DNA of 64,000 bases from an uncultured Collinsella sp. (GTDB lineage: Bacteria; Actinomycetota; Coriobacteriia; Coriobacteriales; Coriobacteriaceae), in the NCBI GenBank assembly GCA_902495355.1, contig CABUWV010000013.1:1-64000 (forward strand), written 5' to 3'. Position 1 is the first letter of the stretch. Every line of letters begins with the position of its first letter. Of this stretch, positions 43,534 through 52,737 are shown one piece after another. Below the pieces are notes generated by a model that did not search any database, was not told the DNA's origin, and saw only the letters and a program-made list of their open reading frames with translations. Made by a program: the position numbers and the translations under genes.

Positions 43534-44700
43534 ATGTTTAGCATCAACAACGTACTTAACCGCAGGAGTTTCTTGGCTGGCGCTGCGGCGCTCGGTAGCA
43601 CCGCGGCACTCGCTGGTTGCTCGTCGGGTGGCTCGGACGGCGGCTCCGCCGATGACGGCAAGACCTTCAAGATCGGTGTCATCGGCCCTCTGACCGGCGC
43701 CGCGGCAACCTATGGCGTTTCGGCCGAGAAGGGTGCCAAGCTCGCCGCCAAGGATTTCTCGACCAAGGACCTCAAACTCTCGCTTAAGTCCGAGGATGAC
43801 GTCGCTGACGGCGAGAAGGCCATCAACGCCTTCAATACCTTGTGCGACTGGGGCATGCAGGCGCTCGTCGGCCCCGTTACCACCGGTGCCGCCGTCGCCG
43901 TCTCGGGCGAGATCGCCGACGATATGCTCATGGTCACGCCCTCGGCCTCGTCTCTCGACGTCACCAAGGACAAGACCACGGTTTTCCAGGTTTGCTTCAC
44001 CGATCCCACCATGGGCGCCAGCGCCGCAAAGTTCTTGGCCGAGAAGTACGCGGATGCCAAGATCGCCCTGTTCTACAACTCCGGCGATACGTATAGCTCG
44101 GGCGTTGCCGACGCTTTTGCCGAGCAGGCCAAGGCGTCCAAGCTCGACATCGTCGATACCGAGACCTTTAAGGACGACTCTTCCACGAGCTTTACCAACC
44201 AGCTCACCAAGGCCAAGGAGGCCGGCGCCACGCTCATCTTTGCGCCGATCTACTACACGCCGGCGTCCGTTTTGCTCAAGAACGCCAAGGACATGGGCTA
44301 CGATATGACCCTCATGGGTACCGACGGCATGGACGGCCTGCTTTCTGTGGAAGGCTTCGATACCTCTCTTGCCGAGGGCGTACTGCTCATGACCCCGTTT
44401 TCGGCTGACGATGAGAAGAATGCCGACTTCGTCAAGGCCTATAAGGATGCCTACGACGAGACGCCCAACCAGTTTGCCGCCGACGCTTACGATTGCGTCC
44501 ACGCCATCGCCGAGGCCATCGATAGGGCGGGGATTGACATTTCGGCCGACGGTGCCGACATTGCCGGCGACCTTGCCAAGGCCATGCGCAAGATCAAGAT
44601 CGAGGGCCTGACAGGCGAGCTGACGTGGAATGACGAGGGCCAGGTCGAAAAGCCCGCCACAGCCTATGTGATCCAGGACGGCAAGTACATCGCCGCCTAA
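43534..44700 (+). CDS. Branched-chain amino-acid ABC transporter substrate-binding lipoprotein, copy 1
   Basis: A 388-residue LivJ-type binding protein. The N-terminus has a twin-Arg-like NRRSFLAGAAAL and a lipobox LAGC (C29), so it is a lipid-anchored exported protein. The mature part starts with FKIGVIGPLTGAAATYG, a periplasmic-binding type 1 fold. AGGGGG precedes the ATG at 43534; the longer frame to 43351 is not coding. The second copy at 44972 is clearly paralogous. The specific ligand cannot be told apart from leucine, isoleucine or valine. Confidence 0.9.
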   Translation: MFSINNVLNRRSFLAGAAALGSTAALAGCSSGGSDGGSADDGKTFKIGVIGPLTGAAATYGVSAEKGAKLAAKDFSTKDLKLSLKSEDDVADGEKAINAFNTLCDWGMQALVGPVTTGAAVAVSGEIADDMLMVTPSASSLDVTKDKTTVFQVCFTDPTMGASAAKFLAEKYADAKIALFYNSGDTYSSGVADAFAEQAKASKLDIVDTETFKDDSSTSFTNQLTKAKEAGATLIFAPIYYTPASVLLKNAKDMGYDMTLMGTDGMDGLLSVEGFDTSLAEGVLLMTPFSADDEKNADFVKAYKDAYDETPNQFAADAYDCVHAIAEAIDRAGIDISADGADIAGDLAKAMRKIKIEGLTGELTWNDEGQVEKPATAYVIQDGKYIAA

Positions 44701-44971
44701 GTGCGCATAAAGCGCGACCGGTGAGGCCGTTTTATTCAGGGCAGGGACGCCTGTAACAGAACGGAAACATTACTTTCACACAATAAAGTGGCATTACTGC
44801 ATAAAGTAATAGAAATACGCAGAATTATGGATAAATGGACAAATCCAAAGAAAAGTTGAAATAATCGCCACTTTCCTTAACTAAAGCGTCTAGTATTTTG
44901 CGAACGCCGAACACGGCGAAGGATGGCCTGTCGGGTAACCGAAACCCGACGAGATTTGAGAGGAGAGCCGC

Positions 44972-46159
44972 ATGTCGAGCCTCACCGGTAAGTCATTGAA
45001 CCCTGTTATGAATCGCAGGAGCGTTATCGCGAGCGCAGCAGGTCTGGGGGCGATGTCCATTCTGGCTGGTTGCTCCTCCAACGGCGGCGACAGCGGTTCC
45101 GCTTCAAGCGACGCTTCGTTTAAGATCGGTACCATCGGCCCGCTGACCGGCGCCAACGCGTCCTACGGCAAGTCCGTTACCCAGGGTGTCGAGCTTGGCT
45201 GCAAGGATTTCTCGACCAAGGAGCTGCCGCTTGCCAGCAAGGCCGAGGATGACCAGGCCGACGGCGAGAAGGCCGTCAACGCCTTCAACACCCTGCTCGA
45301 CTGGGGCATGCAGGCCCTCGTCGGCCCGACCACCACGGGTGCGTCGGTTGCCGTTGCCGCCGAGTGCGGTAACGACCCCAAGACGTTCATGATCACCCCG
45401 TCCGCGTCCTCCGAGGACGTCACCGACGGCAAGGATTGCGTCTTCCAGGTTTGCTTCACCGACCCCAACCAGGGTGTCAACGCTGCCAAGTTCCTGGCGC
45501 AGAAGTATGCGGACGAGAAGTTCGTGCTGTTCTATAACTCCGGCGACGCCTATTCTTCGGGCATCGCAGATTCCTTTAAGGCCCAGGCCGCTGAGTCCAA
45601 GCTCGAGATTGTTGACGAGGAGACCTTTAAGGACGACTCCGCCACGAGCTTTACCAACCAGCTGACCAAGGCCAAGCAGGCCGGCGCCACCATGATCTTT
45701 GCGCCGATCTACTACACGCCGGCGTCCGTCCTGCTCAAGAACGCCAAGGACATGGGCTACGACGTCAAGATGATGGGCTGCGACGGCATGGACGGCATCC
45801 TGGGCGTTGAGGGCTTCGATACCTCTCTTGCTGAGGGTCTGCTGCTCATGACCCCGTTCTCCGCCGACGACGAGAAGAACGCCGACTTCGTTAACGCTTA
45901 CAAGGATAAGTACGGCGATACCCCCGACCAGTTTGCCGCCGACGCCTACGACGGCGTGCACGCGGTGGCCGAGGCCGTCAAGGAGGCCGGTCTTGGTGTC
46001 GACGCCGATCCGACCGAGGTCGCCGAGAAGCTGTCCAAGGCTATGCTCAAGATTACCGTTGACGGTCTGACCGGCAAGCTCACCTGGAACGATAAGGGCC
46101 AGGTCCAGAAGGAGCCCACGGCGTACGTCATCACCGACGGCAAGTACGTGCAGGCCTAA
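44972..46159 (+). CDS. Branched-chain amino-acid ABC transporter substrate-binding lipoprotein, copy 2
   Basis: A 395-residue paralogue of the 43534 protein with the lipobox LAGC (C34) and the same fold (FKIGTIGPLTGANASYG). Long stretches are nearly identical to copy 1, for example the block FAPIYYTPASVLLKNAKDMG. GAGAGGAGAG precedes the ATG; a start at 45008 (MNRRSV) is possible. The permease genes follow, so this copy may be the main receptor. The 44701-44971 spacer is AT-rich and likely holds its own promoter. Confidence 0.9.
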   Translation: MSSLTGKSLNPVMNRRSVIASAAGLGAMSILAGCSSNGGDSGSASSDASFKIGTIGPLTGANASYGKSVTQGVELGCKDFSTKELPLASKAEDDQADGEKAVNAFNTLLDWGMQALVGPTTTGASVAVAAECGNDPKTFMITPSASSEDVTDGKDCVFQVCFTDPNQGVNAAKFLAQKYADEKFVLFYNSGDAYSSGIADSFKAQAAESKLEIVDEETFKDDSATSFTNQLTKAKQAGATMIFAPIYYTPASVLLKNAKDMGYDVKMMGCDGMDGILGVEGFDTSLAEGLLLMTPFSADDEKNADFVNAYKDKYGDTPDQFAADAYDGVHAVAEAVKEAGLGVDADPTEVAEKLSKAMLKITVDGLTGKLTWNDKGQVQKEPTAYVITDGKYVQA

Positions 46160-46191
46160 TTGGCCGCCTTACATAGAGCGGTTTTGATCCC

Positions 46192-46221
46192 AAGCAGGGG
46201 AGGTTTTGGCCTTCCCTGCTT
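46192..46221 (+). terminator. Intra-operon hairpin between livJ2 and livH
   Basis: AAGCAGGGGAGG (46192-46203) pairs with CCTTCCCTGCTT (46210-46221) with one internal mismatch and a 6-nt loop. No T-run follows, so it may act as a partial terminator or mRNA stabiliser that lets more binding protein than permease be made. Confidence 0.5.
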
Positions 46222-46232
46222 GCTTGGTATCT

Positions 46233-46252
46233 AGGGACAGTGTAACGTCCCT
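46233..46252. repeat. Short palindrome with GGGACAG core (REP-like)
   Basis: AGGGAC (46233-46238) pairs with GTCCCT (46247-46252). The core AGGGACAG relates it to the elements at 5286, 19471 and 49882. It lies in the livJ2-livH spacer. Confidence 0.45.
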
Positions 46253-46298
46253 GTTTCATACATTAACTGGAAACCTATTCGAAAGGGGGATGTGGAAC

Positions 46299-47180
46299 AT
46301 GACGGTCTTTATCCAATACCTGGTCAACGGCCTGTCCATGGGCAGCGTCTACGCCATCATCGCGTTGGGCTACACCATGGTCTACGGTATCGCCAAGATG
46401 CTCAACTTCGCTCACGGCGATGTCATCATGGTCGGTGCCTATGTCTCGTTCTGCGCCACGTCGTATCTCGGCCTCCCGGGCTGGGCATCTGTAGTTCTCT
46501 CTTGTGTGGTCTGCACGGTTCTCGGTGTTCTCATTGAGGGTCTGGCCTATAAGCCGCTGCGCCAAGCAGGCCCGCTGGCCGTTCTGATCACGGCCATCGG
46601 CGTGTCTTACTTCCTGCAGAACGCCGCGCAGCTTCTGTGGGGCGCCACGCCCAAGAACTTCACTTCGCTCGTCACCTTCCCGGTGCCGGAGTTCTTGGCC
46701 AAGTTTAACGTAAGCGCCGTCTCGCTCGTCACCATCGTCGCCTGCCTGGTTATCATGGCCGGCCTGATGTTCTTTACAGGTAAGACCAAGATGGGCAAGG
46801 CCATGCGCGCTGTGTCCGAGGACAAGGCCGCCGCTCAGCTCATGGGCATCAACGTCAACCGCACCATCTCGATGACGTTCGCCATCGGCTCCGCCCTTGC
46901 CGCCATCGCCGGCGTGCTCCTGTGCTCCTACTCGCCGGTGTTGCAGCCCACCACGGGCGCCATGCCTGGCATCAAGGCCTTCGACGCTGCCGTTTTCGGC
47001 GGCATCGGCTCCATCCCCGGTGCCTTTGTCGGCGGTATTCTCATCGGCATCATCGAGGCGATGGCGCAGGCTTACATTTCCACGAGCCTTGCCAACTCCA
47101 TCGTCTTTGGTGTTTTGATCATCGTCCTGCTCGTCAAGCCTGCCGGCCTCTTGGGCAAGTACGTTCCCGAGAAGGTATAG
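46299..47180 (+). CDS. livH: Branched-chain amino-acid ABC transporter permease LivH
   Basis: A 293-residue inner-membrane permease with about eight hydrophobic segments. YLVNGLSMGSVYAIIALGYT at the N-terminus and MRAVSEDKAAAQLMGINVN (the EAA loop) are LivH blocks. The ATG at 46299 has AAAGGGGG 9 nt upstream, better placed than for the ATG at 46290. First gene of the permease block; livM starts at once after the stop. Confidence 0.92.
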   Translation: MTVFIQYLVNGLSMGSVYAIIALGYTMVYGIAKMLNFAHGDVIMVGAYVSFCATSYLGLPGWASVVLSCVVCTVLGVLIEGLAYKPLRQAGPLAVLITAIGVSYFLQNAAQLLWGATPKNFTSLVTFPVPEFLAKFNVSAVSLVTIVACLVIMAGLMFFTGKTKMGKAMRAVSEDKAAAQLMGINVNRTISMTFAIGSALAAIAGVLLCSYSPVLQPTTGAMPGIKAFDAAVFGGIGSIPGAFVGGILIGIIEAMAQAYISTSLANSIVFGVLIIVLLVKPAGLLGKYVPEKV

Positions 47181-48269
47181 GTGAGCGTTATGAAGTTTCT
47201 TAAAGACAAGCAGACGCGTCACGACTTTGTCACGTACGCCATGTGCGTTGTGGCGTTCGCCATCGTCTTCTTTATGCAGTCTAACCACATGATCCCGCGC
47301 ATGATCGCCGGTCAGTTGGTTCCCATCACGGCCTATATCGTCATGGCAATCTCCCTTAACCTCGTCGTCGGCATCGCGGGCGACTTGTCGCTGGGCCACG
47401 CGGGCTTTATGAGCGTCGGTGCCTATACGGGCATCGTCACTGCCGTCGCGCTGGAGAGCACCGTTCCGTCCGATCCGATGCGTCTGATCATCAGCATTGT
47501 GGTCGGCGCTATCGCCGCTGCCATTCTGGGCTTCTTGATCGGTATCCCGGTCCTGCGCCTGAGCGGCGACTATCTGGCCATTGTGACCCTGGCTTTTGGC
47601 GAGATCATCAAAGAGGTCGTCACCTGCCTCATTGTGGGCGTCGATTCCCGCGGCCTGCATGTGATCTTTAACATCACGGGTAACTCCACGATCGACGACC
47701 TGCACCTGCTCGAGGACGGCACCGCCATCATCAAGGGCGCGCAGGGCGCATCGGGCGTGTCGACCTATTCGACCTTCCTTGCCGGCGCAATTCTGGTTAT
47801 GGTCGCGCTCGTGATTGTGCTCAACCTGGTTCGCAGCCGTACCGGTCGTGCCATTATTGCCGTGCGCGACAACAAGATCGCTGCCGAGTCCGTGGGCATC
47901 TCCGTTACCCAGTACCGCATGATCGCCTTCGTGGTTTCCGCTGCCCTCGCCGGTGCTGCCGGAGCCCTGTTCGGCGGTAACTTCTCGCAGCTTTCCGCCA
48001 CTAAGTTCGACTTCAATACGTCCATCCTCATTCTGGTGTTCGTGGTCCTGGGCGGCCTGGGCAACATGCGCGGCTCCGTTATCGCCGCGGCGCTGCTCAC
48101 GGTGCTCCCCGAGCTGCTCCGTCAGTTCTCGGACTACCGCATGCTCATCTACGCCATCGTGTTGATTCTGGTCATGGTCTTTACCAACAACCCACAGCTC
48201 AAGGCGTTCTTCGCACGCATTAAGGACCGCTTTGCTTCCAAGAAGGAGGTGGCAGCCGATGCCCAGTAA
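47181..48269 (+). CDS. livM: Branched-chain amino-acid ABC transporter permease LivM
   Basis: A 362-residue permease with about ten hydrophobic segments. VGIAGDLSLGHAGFMSVGAY, LSGDYLAIVTLAFGEI and IAVRDNKIAAESVGISV are LivM blocks. The start may be GTG 47181, directly after the livH TAG, or ATG 47190 with AGGTGAG before it. The C-terminus overlaps livG by 11 bp. It pairs with LivH to form the channel. Confidence 0.92.
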   Translation: MSVMKFLKDKQTRHDFVTYAMCVVAFAIVFFMQSNHMIPRMIAGQLVPITAYIVMAISLNLVVGIAGDLSLGHAGFMSVGAYTGIVTAVALESTVPSDPMRLIISIVVGAIAAAILGFLIGIPVLRLSGDYLAIVTLAFGEIIKEVVTCLIVGVDSRGLHVIFNITGNSTIDDLHLLEDGTAIIKGAQGASGVSTYSTFLAGAILVMVALVIVLNLVRSRTGRAIIAVRDNKIAAESVGISVTQYRMIAFVVSAALAGAAGALFGGNFSQLSATKFDFNTSILILVFVVLGGLGNMRGSVIAAALLTVLPELLRQFSDYRMLIYAIVLILVMVFTNNPQLKAFFARIKDRFASKKEVAADAQ

Positions 48270-49119
48270 GTTTGAGTTCAACAAGGGCAAGATGGTCCCG
48301 TATCCTTCTGGCGCCATCGTTCCCGACCGCGACCTGGGTCAGCGCCCGGCACTCGAGTGCATCCACCTGGGCATTGAGTTCGGTGGCCTTAAGGCAGTCG
48401 ACGACTTTAGCCTGACTATCGGCAAGACCGAGATCGCCGGTCTGATCGGCCCCAACGGTGCCGGTAAGACCACGGTCTTCAACCTGCTCACCAAGGTGTA
48501 TCAGCCCACGCACGGCACCATCCTACTCGACGGTGAGGACACCTCGGGCAAGTCGGTCTATCAGGTCAACCGCATGGGTATTGCCCGTACATTCCAGAAC
48601 ATTCGCCTGTTCAACACCATGACGGTGGAGGACAACGTCAAGGTCGGTCTGCACAATCAGGAGCGCTACTCCGGTTTTGAGGGCGTGCTGCGCCTGCCGA
48701 CGTACTGGAAGCACGAGAAGGCTGCTCACGAACGCGCCATGGAGCTGCTGTCCATCTTTGATATGGAGCATCTGGCAAACGAGCAGGCCGGATCGCTGCC
48801 TTACGGCGCTCAGCGTCGTCTGGAGATCGTCCGCGCGCTTGCCACCAACCCCAAACTGCTGCTGCTCGACGAGCCTGCCGCAGGCATGAACCCGTCCGAG
48901 ACCGCCGAGCTCATGGAGAACATCGTTAAGATTCGCGACACCTTTGGTATTGCCATCATGCTTATTGAGCACGACATGTCGCTCGTCATGAATATTTGCG
49001 AGGGTATCTGCGTGCTTAACTTTGGTAAGGTCATCGCCAAGGGCACGGCCGAGGAAATCCAGAACAACGACGCCGTTATCGAGGCGTATCTGGGCAAGCA
49101 GGATAAGGGGGAGAACTAA
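48259..49119 (+). CDS. livG: Branched-chain amino-acid ABC transporter ATP-binding protein LivG
   Basis: A 286-residue ABC ATPase. Walker A is GPNGAGKTT, the signature is the LivG-type LPYGAQRRLEIVRALA, and Walker B is LLLLDEPAAGMNP. An N-terminal extension of about 30 residues (KFEFNKGKMVPYPSGA) is unusual. AAGGAGGTGG lies before the ATG at 48259. The livM gene ends inside this one. Confidence 0.92.
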   Translation: MPSKFEFNKGKMVPYPSGAIVPDRDLGQRPALECIHLGIEFGGLKAVDDFSLTIGKTEIAGLIGPNGAGKTTVFNLLTKVYQPTHGTILLDGEDTSGKSVYQVNRMGIARTFQNIRLFNTMTVEDNVKVGLHNQERYSGFEGVLRLPTYWKHEKAAHERAMELLSIFDMEHLANEQAGSLPYGAQRRLEIVRALATNPKLLLLDEPAAGMNPSETAELMENIVKIRDTFGIAIMLIEHDMSLVMNICEGICVLNFGKVIAKGTAEEIQNNDAVIEAYLGKQDKGEN

Positions 49120-49833
49120 ATGGCAGAGCCGATGCTTTCCGTCTACAACATCAACGTCTGGTACGGCGCCATCCACGCCATCAAGGACATCTCCTTTAAC
49201 GTTAACGAGGGCGAGATCGTGGCCTTGATTGGTGCCAACGGTGCCGGCAAGTCCACAACGCTCAAGACCGTCTCGGGCCTGCTGCGCTCCAAGACCGGCT
49301 CCATCAAGTTTATGGGCGAGGACATTACCCATACGCCCGCTGATAAGCTGGTTGGTAAGGGCCTGGCTCAGGTTCCCGAGGGTCGTCGCGCCTTTTTGCA
49401 GATGACGGTTGAGGAGAACCTGGAGATGGGTGCCTATACGCAGCCCAAGTCCACGGTGGCTCCGGGCCTGGAGCGCGTCTACGAGCAGTTCCCGCGCCTG
49501 AAGGAACGTCGTCGCCAGGTCGCCGGCACCCTTTCAGGCGGCGAGCAGCAGATGCTCGTTATGGGGCGCGCCCTTATGAGTAACCCCAAACTGCTTATGC
49601 TCGACGAACCTTCCATGGGTCTGGCACCGATTCTGATCGAACAGATCTTCCAGATTGTCGAGGACCTGCACAAGGCTGGCACCACGGTGCTTCTGGTCGA
49701 GCAAAACGCGCAGATGGCGCTTTCCATCGCCACACGCGGTTACGTGCTCGAGACCGGCAAGATCACCATGACCGGCACCGGCCAAGAGCTCCTGCACGAC
49801 GACAACGTCCGCAAAGCCTACCTCGGAGGCTAA
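49120..49833 (+). CDS. livF: Branched-chain amino-acid ABC transporter ATP-binding protein LivF
   Basis: A 237-residue ABC ATPase. Walker A is GANGAGKST, the signature is LSGGEQQMLVMGRAL, and Walker B is LLMLDEPSMGLAP. The start follows the livG TAA with no gap. It completes the locus; a strong terminator lies 10 bp after the stop. Confidence 0.93.
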   Translation: MAEPMLSVYNINVWYGAIHAIKDISFNVNEGEIVALIGANGAGKSTTLKTVSGLLRSKTGSIKFMGEDITHTPADKLVGKGLAQVPEGRRAFLQMTVEENLEMGAYTQPKSTVAPGLERVYEQFPRLKERRRQVAGTLSGGEQQMLVMGRALMSNPKLLMLDEPSMGLAPILIEQIFQIVEDLHKAGTTVLLVEQNAQMALSIATRGYVLETGKITMTGTGQELLHDDNVRKAYLGG

Positions 49834-49843
49834 CCCACCTAAC

Positions 49844-49883
49844 AAAAGGGGCGCTGACTATCTCAGTCAGCGCCCCTTTTTAA
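49844..49883 (+). terminator. Rho-independent terminator of the liv operon
   Basis: AAAAGGGGCGCTGACT (49844-49859) pairs perfectly with AGTCAGCGCCCCTTTT (49865-49880), ending in a T-run. The next palindrome begins within its T-run. Confidence 0.92.
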
Positions 49884-49950
49884 GTTGCGGTGAAATAGGG
49901 ACTGAATACGGGCTCCAGAGGCCAAAAGAGTCCCTATTCCACCGCAACTT
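49882..49950. repeat. 22-bp inverted repeat with TAGGGACT core (REP-like)
   Basis: Arms 49882-49903 and 49929-49950 match at 21 of 22 positions around a 25-nt loop. It starts right at the end of the liv terminator, in the spacer before cutC. The GGGAC core links it to the other palindromes. Confidence 0.75.
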
Positions 49951-50008
49951 CATGGGGATGTGTGACAATGCCCGTCGGAAAACATCTGCTGTCTTTGGGG
50001 GTCTATCT

Positions 50009-50686
50009 ATGCTGTACGAGTTTTGTGCCGAGAACTTTGAGCGGGTGCCGGCGGCTATCGATGCCGGTGCAAGGCGTATCGAGCTGTGCGACAACCTTGC
50101 CGTTGGTGGCACCACGCCTTCTGCCGGCGTTATCAGCGCTACAGTCAGCTATGCTCACGAGCATGACGCGCGAGTGATGTGCATGATTCGCCCGCGTGGC
50201 GGTGACTTTCATTACAACCAAGACGAGCTGCGCATGATGGAGATGGACCTGGGCCTTGCCGTAAGCGCCGGCGTTGACGGCTTGGTCTTTGGCTGCTGCA
50301 AGCCCTGCGCTGGCGGATGGGCGCTCGACGAGCTTACGTTGGGCGCCCTCGTGATGGCCGCGGGCTGCGCGACCGAGGAATGCAAGCGTGAGCCCATCGA
50401 CATCACCTTCCACATGGCGTTTGACCAGCTCTCGCCCGAGGCTCAGCTCGACGCGATTGACACACTCGCCGACTGCGGCATCACACGCATCCTGACGCAC
50501 GGCGGTGCCGCCGGCACGCCGATCGAGGACAACCTGGAGCATCTGTCGCGTCTTATCGAGTGTGCGGGCGACCGCTTGACCATCCTTCCCGGCGGCGGCA
50601 TTTCCACGGCCAACCGCGATACCGTGGCGGCGGCACTGGGCGTCTCCGAGCTCCATGGCACAAGGATCGTACCGCTGGAGGTGTAG
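50009..50686 (+). CDS. cutC: CutC family protein
   Basis: A 225-residue TIM-barrel protein. MLYEFCAENFERVPAAIDAG, RIELCDNLAVGGTTPS, MIRPRGGDFHYN and TILPGGGIS are CutC blocks. Although named copper homeostasis protein, a direct copper role is not well established. The start ATG has TTTGGGGGT upstream; the frame upstream to 49952 is not coding. It ends 3 bp before the DUF4931 gene, and its last codons contain that gene's ribosome site. Confidence 0.88.
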   Translation: MLYEFCAENFERVPAAIDAGARRIELCDNLAVGGTTPSAGVISATVSYAHEHDARVMCMIRPRGGDFHYNQDELRMMEMDLGLAVSAGVDGLVFGCCKPCAGGWALDELTLGALVMAAGCATEECKREPIDITFHMAFDQLSPEAQLDAIDTLADCGITRILTHGGAAGTPIEDNLEHLSRLIECAGDRLTILPGGGISTANRDTVAAALGVSELHGTRIVPLEV

Positions 50687-50689
50687 CCC

Positions 50690-51487
50690 GTGGCGCTTGT
50701 ATTCGATGTTCAGCAGGCGAGCGGCAAGCCCGACGACAACCGTCGCCCCGGTACCGCGTGCCCCTTTTGCAACACGGAGGGGCTCACCGACATCATTCGC
50801 CGTGATGGCGATTGCATTTGGCTCGAGAATAAGTTCAAGACCCTGCGCGCCACCCGTCAAACCGTGCTGATCGAGTCGGCCGATCACGATGCCGACCTGG
50901 TGACCTATGAGCCGGATGAACTCCACCATGTGATGCGGTTTGCCCTGGGTTGCTGGCAGCAGATGATCGATTCACAGCAGTATCGCAGTGTGCTCATGTA
51001 CAAGAACAAGGGTCCGCTCTCGGGCGGTAGTCTCGTTCATCCGCACATGCAGATTGTGGGTTTGGAGCAGGAAGACGGCTACACTTCGCTGACTTCTGCC
51101 AATTTCGAAGGCATCAATGTCTGGCAACAGGGGAGAATCTCGGTCAACATCTCAACCGAACCGATTATGGGGTTCTTTGAGGTCAATGTTTCAGCCCCGC
51201 AGGGAATCGCCGCCAGCGATGACACGAGAGACCAAGCCGAGGCGGATCTCTTCGCCGATGCGATCCAGGTAGCTCTGCGCTATATCCTGAACGAGCACCA
51301 CGGTGGTCGCGCAGAGTCGTACAACCTGTTCTTCTATCACCTGGGCGGTCGGACCATTGCCAAGGCGCTGCCGCGTTGGGTGGTTTCGCCCTACTTTGTC
51401 GGCTATCGTTTGGCCCAAGTCAATGCCGAGACCACGCTCGATATCGATGCTGAGCGCCTGCGCGCACGCCTGGAAGCGCTTGCATAG
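50690..51487 (+). CDS. DUF4931 / GalT-like HIT-fold protein
   Basis: A 265-residue protein of the histidine-triad/GalT-like fold. ACPFCNTEGLTDII carries a zinc-type CxxC, and LVHPHMQIVGL is the HxHxQ catalytic triad region. Such proteins act as nucleotide transferases or hydrolases; the substrate is unknown. The start is GTG 50690 with GGAGGTG upstream inside cutC. The two genes are probably co-transcribed. Confidence 0.78.
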   Translation: MALVFDVQQASGKPDDNRRPGTACPFCNTEGLTDIIRRDGDCIWLENKFKTLRATRQTVLIESADHDADLVTYEPDELHHVMRFALGCWQQMIDSQQYRSVLMYKNKGPLSGGSLVHPHMQIVGLEQEDGYTSLTSANFEGINVWQQGRISVNISTEPIMGFFEVNVSAPQGIAASDDTRDQAEADLFADAIQVALRYILNEHHGGRAESYNLFFYHLGGRTIAKALPRWVVSPYFVGYRLAQVNAETTLDIDAERLRARLEALA

Positions 51488-51516
51488 CCAAGGGCTCGGC
51501 CTCGCGCCTGTGGCTC

Positions 51517-52515
51517 CTAGCGCGCCATTGCATCGCGGCCGGCCTCGACGCGCTTGCGCTGGGCGGCGCGCTCCTCGCCGGTCAGACGCTCAAAGAAGTG
51601 CCCGATAAGCGAGGCGAGCACCTGCTGAAACAACGTTCCACACATGACGGGAAACACAACTTCGCCCGGAAAGCATTGCGTGGCGATGACGGCGCCCGAA
51701 GAGATATTGCGCATGCCGCAGGTAAAGCACATGGTGGTCGTTTCGCTATATGGCAGATGCAGCGCGCGGGCGACCAGAATGCCGACGACAAAGCCGCTGA
51801 TGGCGAAGACCAAAATAAAGAGGGCGACTTCCAAGCGCACCGCGTTCATGTGCAGCACGTACTCGCTCATGGCGGTGGAGTTGGAGGCGATAACGCCCAT
51901 CATCATGAACTTGCAGGCGGGCGAGAGCGCGGGGGAGAGTTTTTCGTGCCCCCATCCGCGCGTGAGCTCGTTGATCATGATGCCGAGCACGGCGGGGATG
52001 GCGATCATAAAGGCCATGTCCTGCATCATGCTCGGCACATCGATCGAGACGGTGGCACCCAGCAAGAGCTTCAGCGTGAGCGGAATCGTCACAGGCGAGA
52101 TAACCGAGGACGTCAGGATAATGGTGAGCGCGAGCGGGCCGTTGCCGCCGAACATGCTAATCCACATAAAGGCAGTGACCGCCACGGGTACGCTGTACTC
52201 GAGCACGATGCCGCAGACAAGGTTGGGATTGGAGCCAAAGAACAGCGATCCCATGGCATAGGCTGCTATGGGAATGAGCACCGCCGAGACGAGCAGCGCC
52301 AAAATCAGGTGCAGCGGACGGCGGAACACCTCAGCTACCTGGTGGAAGGTGTTGCTGAGCGCACCTTGGAACGTCATAAAGGCGAAGAGGGCGGGAACGA
52401 TGGGTTTGAGTACGCCGATCTGATGGGGAAAGAGCACGCCGAGCGCCACGCAAATCGGAACGATGACCTGCATATGCCCCGCGAGGAACTTTCCCAGTCC
52501 AGCCCATTGCTTCAT
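51517..52515 (-). CDS. Bile acid:sodium symporter family protein
   Basis: A 332-residue membrane protein with about nine hydrophobic segments. LVCGIVLEYSVPVAVTAFMW and CFTCGMRNISSGAVIATQCF correspond to family regions. In gut bacteria these proteins may carry organic anions; the cargo is not known here. The ATG at 52515 is the first good start; GGGAG lies about 15 nt upstream. The gene is convergent with the DUF4931 gene. Confidence 0.8.
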   Translation of the reverse strand: MKQWAGLGKFLAGHMQVIVPICVALGVLFPHQIGVLKPIVPALFAFMTFQGALSNTFHQVAEVFRRPLHLILALLVSAVLIPIAAYAMGSLFFGSNPNLVCGIVLEYSVPVAVTAFMWISMFGGNGPLALTIILTSSVISPVTIPLTLKLLLGATVSIDVPSMMQDMAFMIAIPAVLGIMINELTRGWGHEKLSPALSPACKFMMMGVIASNSTAMSEYVLHMNAVRLEVALFILVFAISGFVVGILVARALHLPYSETTTMCFTCGMRNISSGAVIATQCFPGEVVFPVMCGTLFQQVLASLIGHFFERLTGEERAAQRKRVEAGRDAMAR

Positions 52516-52675
52516 ATGCCCCGTGACTCCCTTTATCCGCGAACTCGTTTGTATGGATATGCTAGACGCTCGTATGTGTCTGTGCGGCTGAAACGCTCGA
52601 TTATTTCGAGGGTATTACCGTCATCGTTTACCGAAACCGCGGCGCGCTGCGAGGTTCTGCGTCCGTGCCGCACGG

Positions 52676-52681
52676 TATAAT
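52676..52681 (+). promoter_or_regulatory. -10 element of the recJ-rel operon
   Basis: A perfect TATAAT at 52676-52681 lies 57 bp upstream of the short ORF start (52738). No convincing -35 element stands at 16-18 bp, so the promoter may depend on other factors. Confidence 0.45.
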
Positions 52682-52737
52682 AAATCCGTTCAACAGATCT
52701 GCCTGCCGAAGCGGGCATACACAGAGGACTCATCGCT

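Noticed and set aside
46275..48317. Long open frame on the minus strand opposite livH/livM
   Set aside because: livH and livM are certain; the opposite frame is a His/Asp-rich shadow without any domain.
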